Shown here in pieces: positions 57,078-64,000 of a stretch of 64,000 bases of DNA; within the stretch, counting starts at the first letter, position 1; every line of letters begins with the position of its first letter. The DNA is from VMDJ01 sp038146785. GTDB taxonomy: Bacteria; Pseudomonadota; Gammaproteobacteria; Chromatiales; Chromatiaceae. The translations under genes were made by a program, and so were the position numbers. The notes beneath the pieces were generated by a model. The model ran no database searches. It was given only the letters and a program-made list of their open reading frames with translations, and was not told the origin of the DNA. The stretch spans positions 1 through 64,000 of the forward strand of contig JAYQSI010000019.1 in the NCBI GenBank assembly GCA_038146785.1, given 5' to 3'.

Positions 57078-57689
57078 ATGGCTTTAGATCCCACCATCTT
57101 GTCGGATGACTCACGTCTGAGTCGCCTCGATCGGTTTTATCATCACGCAGAAACTTGGTTGTCGCTCGCGGGCGGCGTTGTCATTTTTCTTTTGGTGTTG
57201 CTGGCGAGCATGAACGTTTTAGGACGTTGGCTTTTCAGTATGCCAGTAGATGGGTATATCGATTGGGTAGAGCAGGCGATGGCGGGTATTGCCTTTTTAG
57301 GTATCGCTTATACCCAACGGCTAGGCGGACATATCCGAATGGATATTTTTGTTGGTGCTTTACGCGGCCGTTGGTTATGGCTCACTGAATTTATTTCGAC
57401 CAGTGTGATGTTGCTTGTCACACTAGTAATGATCTACGGATCCTATTTTCACTTCCTTCGTGCTTACCAGATAGGTGACTCATCGGTGGATATTAATCTG
57501 CCCACTTGGCCAGCTAAATTTATTGTGCCGTTCGCACTGAGTGTGCTGGCGCTACGTTTGATGTTGCAGTTGTGGGGTTTTGCTCGGGCTTTCAAACGCA
57601 ATCAAGATCGTCCTGTCGCAGTACCGCTGGTTGAAGATGCAGCGACGATTGCGGCACGTGAAGCGGAAGCGCTCGGGAGTGATAAATGA
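57078..57689 (+). CDS. dctQ: TRAP transporter small permease DctQ
   Basis: 203 aa, four TM helices (GGVVIFLLVLLASMNVLGRW, AGIAFLGIAYTQ, FISTSVMLLVTLVMI, FIVPFALSVLALRLML) with long termini. Pairs with DctM. The ATG follows the terminator T run with no clear ribosome site, so translation may depend on read-through. Confidence 0.9.
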   Translation: MALDPTILSDDSRLSRLDRFYHHAETWLSLAGGVVIFLLVLLASMNVLGRWLFSMPVDGYIDWVEQAMAGIAFLGIAYTQRLGGHIRMDIFVGALRGRWLWLTEFISTSVMLLVTLVMIYGSYFHFLRAYQIGDSSVDINLPTWPAKFIVPFALSVLALRLMLQLWGFARAFKRNQDRPVAVPLVEDAATIAAREAEALGSDK

Positions 57690-59095
57690 CCGAACTCTTC
57701 CAAGCGATGGGTCAGATGGACAACATGACCATTGGCCTGTGGATTACCGGCTTGATGTTGCTGTTGGTGATTCTGGGTCTGCGTGTTGCGTTTGCAGCAG
57801 CAGTCGCGGGCTTCTTGGGATTGGTTTGGATTTTCTCGGCGAAGCTGGGCTTTGAAAAAGGCTTCATTGTTGCGGCCAAGATGGCGGGCACGATTCCACA
57901 TTCCAAAGTTTCTTCAGTGGCATTGTCATTGATACCCACCTTTATCTTGATTGGCTTTTTGGCGTATCACGCAGGCCTAACTAAAGCGCTTTTTGAAGCG
58001 GCTAAGCGATGGGTCGGTTGGTTGCCCGGTGGTATGGGTGTTGCAACGGTATTCTCAACAGCAGGCTTTGCTGCTGTATCAGGTGCTTCAGTTGCGACCT
58101 CAGCAGTGTTTGCTCGCATCGCTGTGCCAGAGATGCTCAAGCTTGGATATAACAAACGCTTTGCTGCCGGTGTGGTGGCGGCCGGTGGAACGTTGGCGTC
58201 TTTGATTCCACCATCGGCGATCTTGGTTATCTACGCGATCATTGTTGAGCAAGATGTCGGCGCCTTGTTGATGGCAGGTTTCTTGCCCGGTGCGGTCTCT
58301 GCAATTATCTATGCGATGTTGGTGGTGTTCCTTGCCAAGATAAATAAAAACTTTGGCCCGCCTGTGACTGGCTACAGTTGGGCTGAGCGGTGGTCGAGCT
58401 TGCCCGGTGCACTGCCGATCTTTGTGGTGATCGGCATTATCGTGGTGTGTATCTACGGGGGTGTGGGTACACCAACTGAAGCAGGTTCGTTAGGTGCCTT
58501 TGTGATTCTGCTACTCGCTTTGTTTAAGGGCATGAAGTGGGGTCAGCTAAAAGGCTCTCTGATGGAAACCGCTAAGCTGACGGTGATGATCTTCTCGATC
58601 ATTTGGGGTGTGCTGATCTATGTGCGCTTCCTTGGCTTTGCCGATCTGCCGCATGCCTTTGCCGATTGGCTGACCAGTCTCGATCAAAGTCCGATGATCA
58701 CCTTGATCTTTATCCTGCTTGCCTACGCTGTGCTCGGCATGTTCATGGATGCCATTGGCATGTTGTTGCTGACGCTGCCTGTGGTTTATCCGGCGATCAT
58801 TGCACTCAATGGTGGCGTGGGTGTCTCACCGGCGGATTCAGCCTTCGGCATGTCGGATGTGGGTGTGTCGATCTGGTTCGGCATCATTGCGGTGAAGATG
58901 GCGGAGGTCTGCCTGATCACGCCACCAATAGGCTTGAACTGCTTTGTGGTTGCTGGGGTGCGCCCAGAGTGCTCGGTAGGTGATGTGTTCAAGGGGGTGG
59001 CGCCATTTTTCGTCGCCGATGTGATCACCATTGCTGTCCTGATCGCAGCGCCGCAGATCATTCTCTGGTTGCCGGGTAAGATGGGCTTCATGTAA
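57686..59095 (+). CDS. dctM: TRAP transporter large permease DctM
   Basis: 469 aa, about 12-14 TM helices. GAVSGASVATSAVFARIAVPEML-type motif (AAVSGASVATSAVFARIAVP), FAAGVVAAGGTLASLIPPSAILVIYA, and C-terminal KMAEVCLITPPIGLNCFVV. Overlaps dctQ by 4 bases. Sodium-driven uptake with DctPQ. Confidence 0.94.
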   Translation: MTELFQAMGQMDNMTIGLWITGLMLLLVILGLRVAFAAAVAGFLGLVWIFSAKLGFEKGFIVAAKMAGTIPHSKVSSVALSLIPTFILIGFLAYHAGLTKALFEAAKRWVGWLPGGMGVATVFSTAGFAAVSGASVATSAVFARIAVPEMLKLGYNKRFAAGVVAAGGTLASLIPPSAILVIYAIIVEQDVGALLMAGFLPGAVSAIIYAMLVVFLAKINKNFGPPVTGYSWAERWSSLPGALPIFVVIGIIVVCIYGGVGTPTEAGSLGAFVILLLALFKGMKWGQLKGSLMETAKLTVMIFSIIWGVLIYVRFLGFADLPHAFADWLTSLDQSPMITLIFILLAYAVLGMFMDAIGMLLLTLPVVYPAIIALNGGVGVSPADSAFGMSDVGVSIWFGIIAVKMAEVCLITPPIGLNCFVVAGVRPECSVGDVFKGVAPFFVADVITIAVLIAAPQIILWLPGKMGFM

Positions 59096-59209
59096 GCCAA
59101 TGTTTTTATAACAAAATTAGCGTAAAAGCTGGCTTCCTGTTACTATCCGCGTCCGCTTGGCCCTGTGGGTATTGGGCCTAAGCATTTTGATTCAAGACTT
59201 TGAAACACT

Positions 59210-60334
59210 ATGGCTCTTAACAGCACCGACGAAATTATCGATGACCTGAAAAACGGCAAGATGGTCATCATTATGGACGACGAAGATCGCGAGAACGAAG
59301 GCGATCTTGTCATGGCTTCTGAGAAGGTGACTGCGCAAGCGATTAACTTTATGGCGCGTTATGGCCGTGGTCTGATTTGTATGACCATGACCAAAGAGCA
59401 TTGTCGCCAGTTGCGTTTGCCTTTGATGGTCAACACCGACAATCAACTCGAGTCGACCAACTTTACCGTATCAATTGAAGCGGCAGAGGGTGTCACTACT
59501 GGTATCTCTGCAGCTGACCGTGCAACAACAGTATTAGCTGCGGTCGCACCGAATGCTCAACCTCAAGATTTAGCGCAACCTGGTCACGTGTTTCCTTTGA
59601 TGGCACAACCTGGTGGTGTGTTAGTGCGCGCAGGTCATACCGAAGCAGGTTGTGATTTAGCGCGCTTGGCAGGTTTAACCGCATCTTCTGTGATCGTTGA
59701 GATTTTGAATGAAGATGGCAGCATGGCGCGCCGTCCAGATTTGGAAAAGTTTGCGCAAGAGCACGATCTGAAGATTGGCACGATTGCAGATTTGATTCAG
59801 TACCGTATTCGTAACGAGAAAACGGTTGAAGAGGTCAGTGATTGCATCTTGCCGACTAAGCATGGCGACTTCCGTTTATATGCCTTCCAAGATGTTGTCG
59901 GTAACGATATTCATTTGGCCTTAGTAATGGGCAATATTGATCCTGAGCGTCCAGCGCTGGTTCGTGTTCACGTACAGAACTCACTGTGCGACCTGTTTGA
60001 ATCAACTAATAAGTGTGGTTGGCCTTTGCGTGAGGCGATGGATAGCGTCGCTAAAGAAGGTGAGGGCGTCATCATTGTGTTGCGTAACTACGACACCGCT
60101 CGCGAGATCATTAATCAGATCGAAACCATCAAGCATGGCGAGCAGATGGAAAAGAAAAGTTTAAAAGCATCAGCTAACGATGAAGAGCTACGCACCATTG
60201 GTGTGGGTGCTCAAATGTTGACTGAGCTTGGCGTGCGTAAGATGCGCGTCATGAGTGCGCCAAAGCATCTGCATGCCTTGGCGGGTTTTGGCCTAGAGGT
60301 CACCGAATTTGTGAATACAGAGAATGAGGCTTAA
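59210..60334 (+). CDS. ribB: DHBP synthase with a degenerate GTP cyclohydrolase II domain
   Basis: 374 aa. The N-terminal DHBP synthase domain (about 1-200) is intact: IMDDEDRENEGDLVMASEK and RAGHTEAGCDLARLAG. The C-terminal GCHII-like domain (about 210-370) lacks the zinc cysteines: the family HSEC...CDCG reads HVQNSLCDLF...KCGWPLREA, and the catalytic stretch is altered. So it probably makes DHBP only, with a regulatory or structural C-domain (RibBX type). GTP cyclohydrolase II would come from a separate ribA. Precedes ribH; no FMN riboswitch motif is seen at 59096-59209. Confidence 0.88.
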   Translation: MALNSTDEIIDDLKNGKMVIIMDDEDRENEGDLVMASEKVTAQAINFMARYGRGLICMTMTKEHCRQLRLPLMVNTDNQLESTNFTVSIEAAEGVTTGISAADRATTVLAAVAPNAQPQDLAQPGHVFPLMAQPGGVLVRAGHTEAGCDLARLAGLTASSVIVEILNEDGSMARRPDLEKFAQEHDLKIGTIADLIQYRIRNEKTVEEVSDCILPTKHGDFRLYAFQDVVGNDIHLALVMGNIDPERPALVRVHVQNSLCDLFESTNKCGWPLREAMDSVAKEGEGVIIVLRNYDTAREIINQIETIKHGEQMEKKSLKASANDEELRTIGVGAQMLTELGVRKMRVMSAPKHLHALAGFGLEVTEFVNTENEA

Positions 60335-60337
60335 TCG

Positions 60338-60808
60338 ATGAGCGTTAAAACAATTGAAGGCGGAATGACAGTTAGCAATGCACGTTTTTGTGTTGTGGTT
60401 GCGCGTTGGAATAGCTTTGTTGTCGATAGTTTAGAAGCAGGCGCGATTGATACCTTGAAGCGTCATGGCGCACGTGAAGAAGACATCACTGTTGTGCGTT
60501 TGCCTGGTGCATTCGAGATGCCATTGGTATTGGATAAAGTGGCTGCTAAGGGTGAATACGATGCGATCGTTGCGTTGGGCGCCGTGATCCGTGGTGGCAC
60601 ACCTCACTTTGAATATGTTGCAGGCGAGTGCGTTAAAGGTATGTCGCAAGTTACCTTGAACCACGGTGTGCCAATCGCGTTTGGTGTGTTGACTGTAGAT
60701 ACCATTGAGCAAGCGATTGAGCGTGCAGGTACCAAAGCAGGTAACAAAGGTGGTGAAGCTGCAGCTACCGCGATTGAAATGGTTAACCTGTTGAAGGAAA
60801 TTGGGTGA
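60338..60808 (+). CDS. ribH: 6,7-dimethyl-8-ribityllumazine synthase
   Basis: 156 aa. CVVVARWNSFVVDSLEAG start, VRLPGAFEMPLV, ALGAVIRGGTPHFEYVAGE with the catalytic His nearby. Condenses DHBP with the pyrimidine from RibD. Between ribB and nusB. Confidence 0.96.
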   Translation: MSVKTIEGGMTVSNARFCVVVARWNSFVVDSLEAGAIDTLKRHGAREEDITVVRLPGAFEMPLVLDKVAAKGEYDAIVALGAVIRGGTPHFEYVAGECVKGMSQVTLNHGVPIAFGVLTVDTIEQAIERAGTKAGNKGGEAAATAIEMVNLLKEIG

Positions 60809-61254
60809 GCAAGCCAGCTAGCCGGGGTCGCTCGCTCGCACGTAGCTTAGCGGTTCAGGCTTTATATCAATGGCAAGTTGGCGGCCAACCGGTCGTTAGC
60901 ATCGTGCCTCATATGTTGACTGATCATGCGGAACCTAAAACTGACGCTGCGTTTTTCACGCTGCTCGTTGAAGGTGTGGCAGAGCATGTGAATGAGCTCG
61001 ATGAAGCGCTTCGTCCACATGTCGATCGCTCTTTAGAGAGTATCGATCCAGTTGAGCGTGCCATTCTTCGTTTGGGCGCTTATGAATTAAAGATGCATCA
61101 AGAAACGCCTTATCGCGTTGTGATTAACGAGTCGATTGAGCTGGCGAAAGTTTTTGGTGCAGAGCAGGGCCATAAGTACGTTAACGGCGTGCTAGATAAA
61201 GCGGCGAAAGATTTGCGTCCGTTTGAAATGGCTGCTGAGAAGAAGACCTCATAG
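60805..61254 (+). CDS. nusB: Transcription antitermination factor NusB
   Basis: 149 aa, all-helical RNA-binding protein (RSLAVQALYQWQVGG, ERAILRLGAYELK, VVINESIELAKVFG). Acts in rRNA antitermination with S10. The GTG start at 60805 overlaps ribH by 4 bases. Confidence 0.95.
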   Translation: MSKPASRGRSLARSLAVQALYQWQVGGQPVVSIVPHMLTDHAEPKTDAAFFTLLVEGVAEHVNELDEALRPHVDRSLESIDPVERAILRLGAYELKMHQETPYRVVINESIELAKVFGAEQGHKYVNGVLDKAAKDLRPFEMAAEKKTS

Positions 61255-61262
61255 AGTTTCTG

Positions 61263-62228
61263 ATGGCTGGCGAATTTGATCTGATTCGCGATTACTTCCG
61301 TGATGCGACGGCGCAACGTGATGATGTTGTGCTAGGTATCGGTGATGACTGTGCACTGTTAGAGGTGCCGGCCGGTAAGCAGCTTGCGGTTAGCATGGAT
61401 ACCTTGGTGGTTGGTCGACACTTCGTTGCGGATGTTGATCCGCAGTCTCTTGGCTACAAAGCGCTGGCAGTTAACTTGAGTGACTTGGCAGCAATGGGTG
61501 CTACACCTGCCTGGGCAACCTTGAGTGTGACCTTGCCGGATGCAGACGCTGACTGGATTAAACGCTTTATGGCAGGTTTTATTGAACTGGCTAAAAAGCA
61601 TCAGCTCACTCTGGTGGGTGGTGATACTACCCGTGGTCCTTTATCGATCACGGTGCAGGTGCATGGTTTTGTCGAGCCGACAAACAGCATGCGACGCAAT
61701 GCAGCGCGTGTTGGTGATCTGATTTATGTCAGCGGTCAACTCGGTGATGCAGGTTTGGCTTTACTGGCGCAACAAGGTCTTTATGTGAAGCAAGGCAGCT
61801 TGGCTTCCTTAAAGCAGCGATTAGATCGTCCTGAGCCTCGTATTGAGTTAGGACTGATGGCGGCAACGCATTCTCGCTGCGCGATAGATTTATCTGATGG
61901 TCTCGGTAGTGACCTTGGACATATCTGCGAAGAGAGTGATGTCGGTGCTTTGATCTATTTGGATAAGCTGCCAATGTCTGATGCAGTTGCTGAGTATGTT
62001 GCTGAGTCAGGTGATTGGTCTCTACCGCTATCGGCGGGTGATGATTATGAGTTGTGCATGACGGTACCCGCACAACATCAAGCTGCGTTCGAGGCGGCGA
62101 TGCAGCAACAAGATGTGCCCGTGACATGGATTGGCATGATTGAACAAGGCGAGCAAGTTCGTGCTATGTCACCTAATGGTGATGTTGATGCCTACGTGGC
62201 TCGCGGTTATGACCACTTTGCGAATTAA
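61263..62228 (+). CDS. thiL: Thiamine-monophosphate kinase
   Basis: 321 aa. PurM-like ATP fold: GIGDDCALLEVP, VNLSDLAAMGATP, LVGGDTTRGPLS and CAIDLSDGLGSDLGHI. Phosphorylates TMP to thiamine diphosphate, the cofactor of SucA. 8 bases after nusB. Confidence 0.95.
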   Translation: MAGEFDLIRDYFRDATAQRDDVVLGIGDDCALLEVPAGKQLAVSMDTLVVGRHFVADVDPQSLGYKALAVNLSDLAAMGATPAWATLSVTLPDADADWIKRFMAGFIELAKKHQLTLVGGDTTRGPLSITVQVHGFVEPTNSMRRNAARVGDLIYVSGQLGDAGLALLAQQGLYVKQGSLASLKQRLDRPEPRIELGLMAATHSRCAIDLSDGLGSDLGHICEESDVGALIYLDKLPMSDAVAEYVAESGDWSLPLSAGDDYELCMTVPAQHQAAFEAAMQQQDVPVTWIGMIEQGEQVRAMSPNGDVDAYVARGYDHFAN

Positions 62229-62230
62229 CA

Positions 62231-62725
62231 ATGACGAAACACAGTGATTTACCCAAGCCGGATATGACCCCCATTAATTTTATGGCGTTTGGTTTTGGCT
62301 CAGGCTGTACGCCAAAAGCGCCCGGCACCATGGGTACCTTATTTGCTGTTGGTCTTTACCTGCCGCTCTCGCATCTGCCCTTAGAGTGGTATATCGCAAT
62401 GACAGTAGCGGTATCGCTACTCGGTATATTTATTTGTGGTTGGTCAGCGAAAGATCTGGGTGTACACGATCATCCGGGTATTGTGTGGGATGAGTTTGCC
62501 GGTTACTTCATCACAATGATTGCAGCGCCGACGGGGTGGCAATGGATAGTGATTGGTTTTGTGCTGTTCCGTTTCTTCGACATCCTTAAGCCTTGGCCAA
62601 TTTCACTGGCCGATAAAAAGCTCAAAGGTGGGTTCGGCATTATGTTCGATGACATCTTGGCAGGCTTTGCTGCATTAGGTTGCATGCAGTTACTTGCGCA
62701 CTTTCTGCCCGGATTAGGCGCATAA
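62231..62725 (+). CDS. pgpA: Phosphatidylglycerophosphatase A
   Basis: 164 aa membrane phosphatase. FGFGSGCTPKAPGTMGTLFAV, DVHDHP-like DLGVHDHPGIVWDEFAGYF, and DDILAGFAALGCMQLL helices. Last step of phosphatidylglycerol synthesis. Ends at a strong terminator. Confidence 0.94.
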   Translation: MTKHSDLPKPDMTPINFMAFGFGSGCTPKAPGTMGTLFAVGLYLPLSHLPLEWYIAMTVAVSLLGIFICGWSAKDLGVHDHPGIVWDEFAGYFITMIAAPTGWQWIVIGFVLFRFFDILKPWPISLADKKLKGGFGIMFDDILAGFAALGCMQLLAHFLPGLGA

Positions 62726-62727
62726 AA

Positions 62728-62754
62728 AAGCCCGGCTTAAGCCGGGCTTTTTTG
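62728..62754. terminator. Bidirectional terminator between pgpA and folE2
   Basis: AAGCCCGGCTT / AAGCCGGGCTT, 22-base perfect palindrome with A and T runs on both strands. Confidence 0.93.
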
Positions 62755-63588
62755 TTAAGCACGTTTATCGTGTTCGATCAGTGCGTAAGCGGAGTGATTG
62801 TGAATCGACTCGAAGTTTTCTGATTCGACGATATAGGCAGAGATGCGATCATCAGCGTTTAAGCGAGCAGCAACGTCACGCACCATATCTTCAACAAACT
62901 TTGGATTGTCGTAAGCGCGCTCGGTAACGTACTTTTCATCTGGACGCTTGAGTAGGCCAAACAATTCGCATGATGCTTCTGCTTCAACCAGATCAATCAA
63001 CTCTTCGATCCAAACAAACTCATCCATGCGTACCGTTAAGGTGACGTGTGAGCGTTGGTTGTGAGCACCATAGTCTGAGATCTTCTTAGAGCATGGGCAC
63101 AAGCTAGTAACAGGCACGATCACTTTGACCGAGATGTCAGACACGCCGTCTTTGATCTGACCTAAAAGTGTTACGTGGTAGTCGAGTAAGCTTTCAACAC
63201 CAGAGATAGGTGCTTTCTTATTCACAAAGAACGGGAAGCTCATCTCGATATGACCTTCGGTCGATTCGAGTCGCTCAGCCATCTCTTCGAGCATGACTTT
63301 GAATGAGTCGAGAGTGATCTCGCGCTCGTGTGTATTCAGAATCTGCACGAAGCGTGACATGTGCGTGCCTTTGAAGTTATGAGGCAAATACACATACATG
63401 TTGAAGTTAGCGATTGTCGCTTGTTCACCCTCAGAGCGGTCTTTTACGCGCACTGGATGACGGATATCTTTGATACCGACCTTATTAATGGCGATCTGGC
63501 GCGTATCGGCGCTTGATTGCACGTCTGCGATGTCGGTTGAGGTGTTACTGCTTTGTGTCATGGATTCGTGGACGCTTTTCGTCGTCAT
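62755..63588 (-). CDS. folE2: GTP cyclohydrolase FolE2 (type IB)
   Basis: 277 aa, first step of folate (and queuosine-type) synthesis from GTP. YLPHNFKGTHMSRFVQILN, FFVNKKAPISGVESLLDY, and the metal/nucleophile region LCPCSKKISDYGAHNQRSH. FolE2 can use metals other than zinc and often substitutes FolE when zinc is scarce. Start is the ATG at 63588; an alternative is at 63561 (MTQSSNTSTD), since neither has a strong ribosome site. Confidence 0.93.
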   Translation of the reverse strand: MTTKSVHESMTQSSNTSTDIADVQSSADTRQIAINKVGIKDIRHPVRVKDRSEGEQATIANFNMYVYLPHNFKGTHMSRFVQILNTHEREITLDSFKVMLEEMAERLESTEGHIEMSFPFFVNKKAPISGVESLLDYHVTLLGQIKDGVSDISVKVIVPVTSLCPCSKKISDYGAHNQRSHVTLTVRMDEFVWIEELIDLVEAEASCELFGLLKRPDEKYVTERAYDNPKFVEDMVRDVAARLNADDRISAYIVESENFESIHNHSAYALIEHDKRA

Positions 63589-63681
63589 TAATAGCTGAGT
63601 AATTTGCTCGGAATTATACCGTGGCGCCCAGCTTGGCCAAAATGGCCGTGCATTATGCCGATTTCAGGGCGTCTTAGCGAG

Positions 63682-64000
63682 TTAATGGTCGCGCTGAACG
63701 ATGTATTTGGCCAGATCACGTAAGGGATCGGCTGAATCACCAAAATTCTCAAGCGCTTCAAGGGCTTGCTCGAGGAGTGCGTTGGCTTTATCCCGTGCGC
63801 CTTCAAGGCCTAAAAGCGCAGGGTAAGTAGGTTTGTTTGCCGCTGCATCTTTACCCTGAGTTTTTCCGAGGGTTTCGCTGCTCGCTTCGATGTCCAAAAG
63901 GTCATCTTTAACTTGGAATGCGAGACCGATGCATTTGGCATAGGTGATCAATTTGTCGAAATCGTCACTATCAAGCTTTGGGTTGGAAAGAGCGCCGAGA
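63682..64000 (-). CDS. ispA: Farnesyl diphosphate synthase, C-terminal part (5' end outside the window)
   Basis: About 106 C-terminal residues of an isoprenyl diphosphate synthase; the frame continues past the right edge. Second Asp-rich motif FQVKDDLLDIEASSETLGKT, then KDAAANKPTYPALLGLEGA and the usual helical tail. With ispG at 34.7 kb it belongs to isoprenoid/quinone synthesis. Identity as FPP rather than another chain length rests on family context. Confidence 0.85.
   Translation of the reverse strand, partial: LGALSNPKLDSDDFDKLITYAKCIGLAFQVKDDLLDIEASSETLGKTQGKDAAANKPTYPALLGLEGARDKANALLEQALEALENFGDSADPLRDLAKYIVQRDH

Noticed and set aside
59096..59209. Possible FMN riboswitch ahead of ribB
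   Set aside because: The conserved AGGG...GGAC and related core elements are not present in this 114-base leader.

Overview
The window reads as chromosome from a gammaproteobacterium, probably marine. Reasons: the gene orders dapA-bamC-MBL hydrolase, glyA-nrdR-ribD-ribE and ribB-ribH-nusB-thiL-pgpA; an acs / CBS-DUF294 / exonuclease cluster beside a DUF4212 plus sodium:solute symporter pair; slyX, ettA, msrPQ and nhaA; and TRAP transport. A three-cysteine sulfide:quinone oxidoreductase and two secreted low-complexity Gly/Asn-rich proteins suggest sulfur chemistry. That lifestyle is inference. Genus cannot be fixed from the sequence alone.

Layout: 0-6 kb is TCA cycle on the minus strand (sucA-sucB-fumarase class I). 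6-13 kb holds an RND pump with its adaptor, a TSUP permease, a MscS channel and small exported proteins. 13-15 kb is the accessory spot: a small winged-helix gene and a divergent small gene sharing a long inverted repeat, a truncated GDCCVxC-family gene, an orphan membrane ORF, the C-terminal stub of a tyrosine integrase, and a tRNA-Arg(CCT) cut in its T-arm. A beta-carbonic anhydrase whose leader is tandemly duplicated follows. 16-18.3 kb carries arsenosugar-type genes (arsS plus two rSAM-associated transferases). 18.3-21.7 kb has an orphan acyl carrier protein, a Sel1 protein, a Trp/Asn/Gly-rich secreted protein, a CHASE-GGDEF cyclase and a tautomerase. 21.7-32.5 kb is acetate activation and uptake plus serC-serA and a DMT permease. 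32.6-34.7 kb is a DUF302 protein and Sqr. 34.7-43.6 kb holds ispG, an HbpS-like protein, dapA-bamC-MBL, purL and slyX. 43.6-50.2 kb has msrPQ, nhaA, a GNAT, a Gly-rich secreted protein, ettA and folD. 50.4-50.6 kb is a tRNA-Pro/Arg/His cluster. 50.7-64 kb is glyA-nrdR-rib genes, interrupted by DUF2189, a class II aldolase and a TRAP operon, then ribB-ribH-nusB-thiL-pgpA, folE2 and the 5' part of ispA.

Sequence quality: at least seven single-base frame breaks split conserved, mostly housekeeping genes (fumarase twice, sucB, the RND adaptor, the CBS-DUF294 protein, bamC, glyA). Six look like one extra base and one like a missing base, most of them in or beside short homopolymers. I read these as sequence or assembly errors rather than gene decay, and annotate each as one gene across the break.

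I see no CRISPR array, rRNA, complete mobile element or full defence system. The most unusual stretch is 13.0-15.0 kb. No wholly new system is demonstrated; the most novel items are small genes and regulatory structures.
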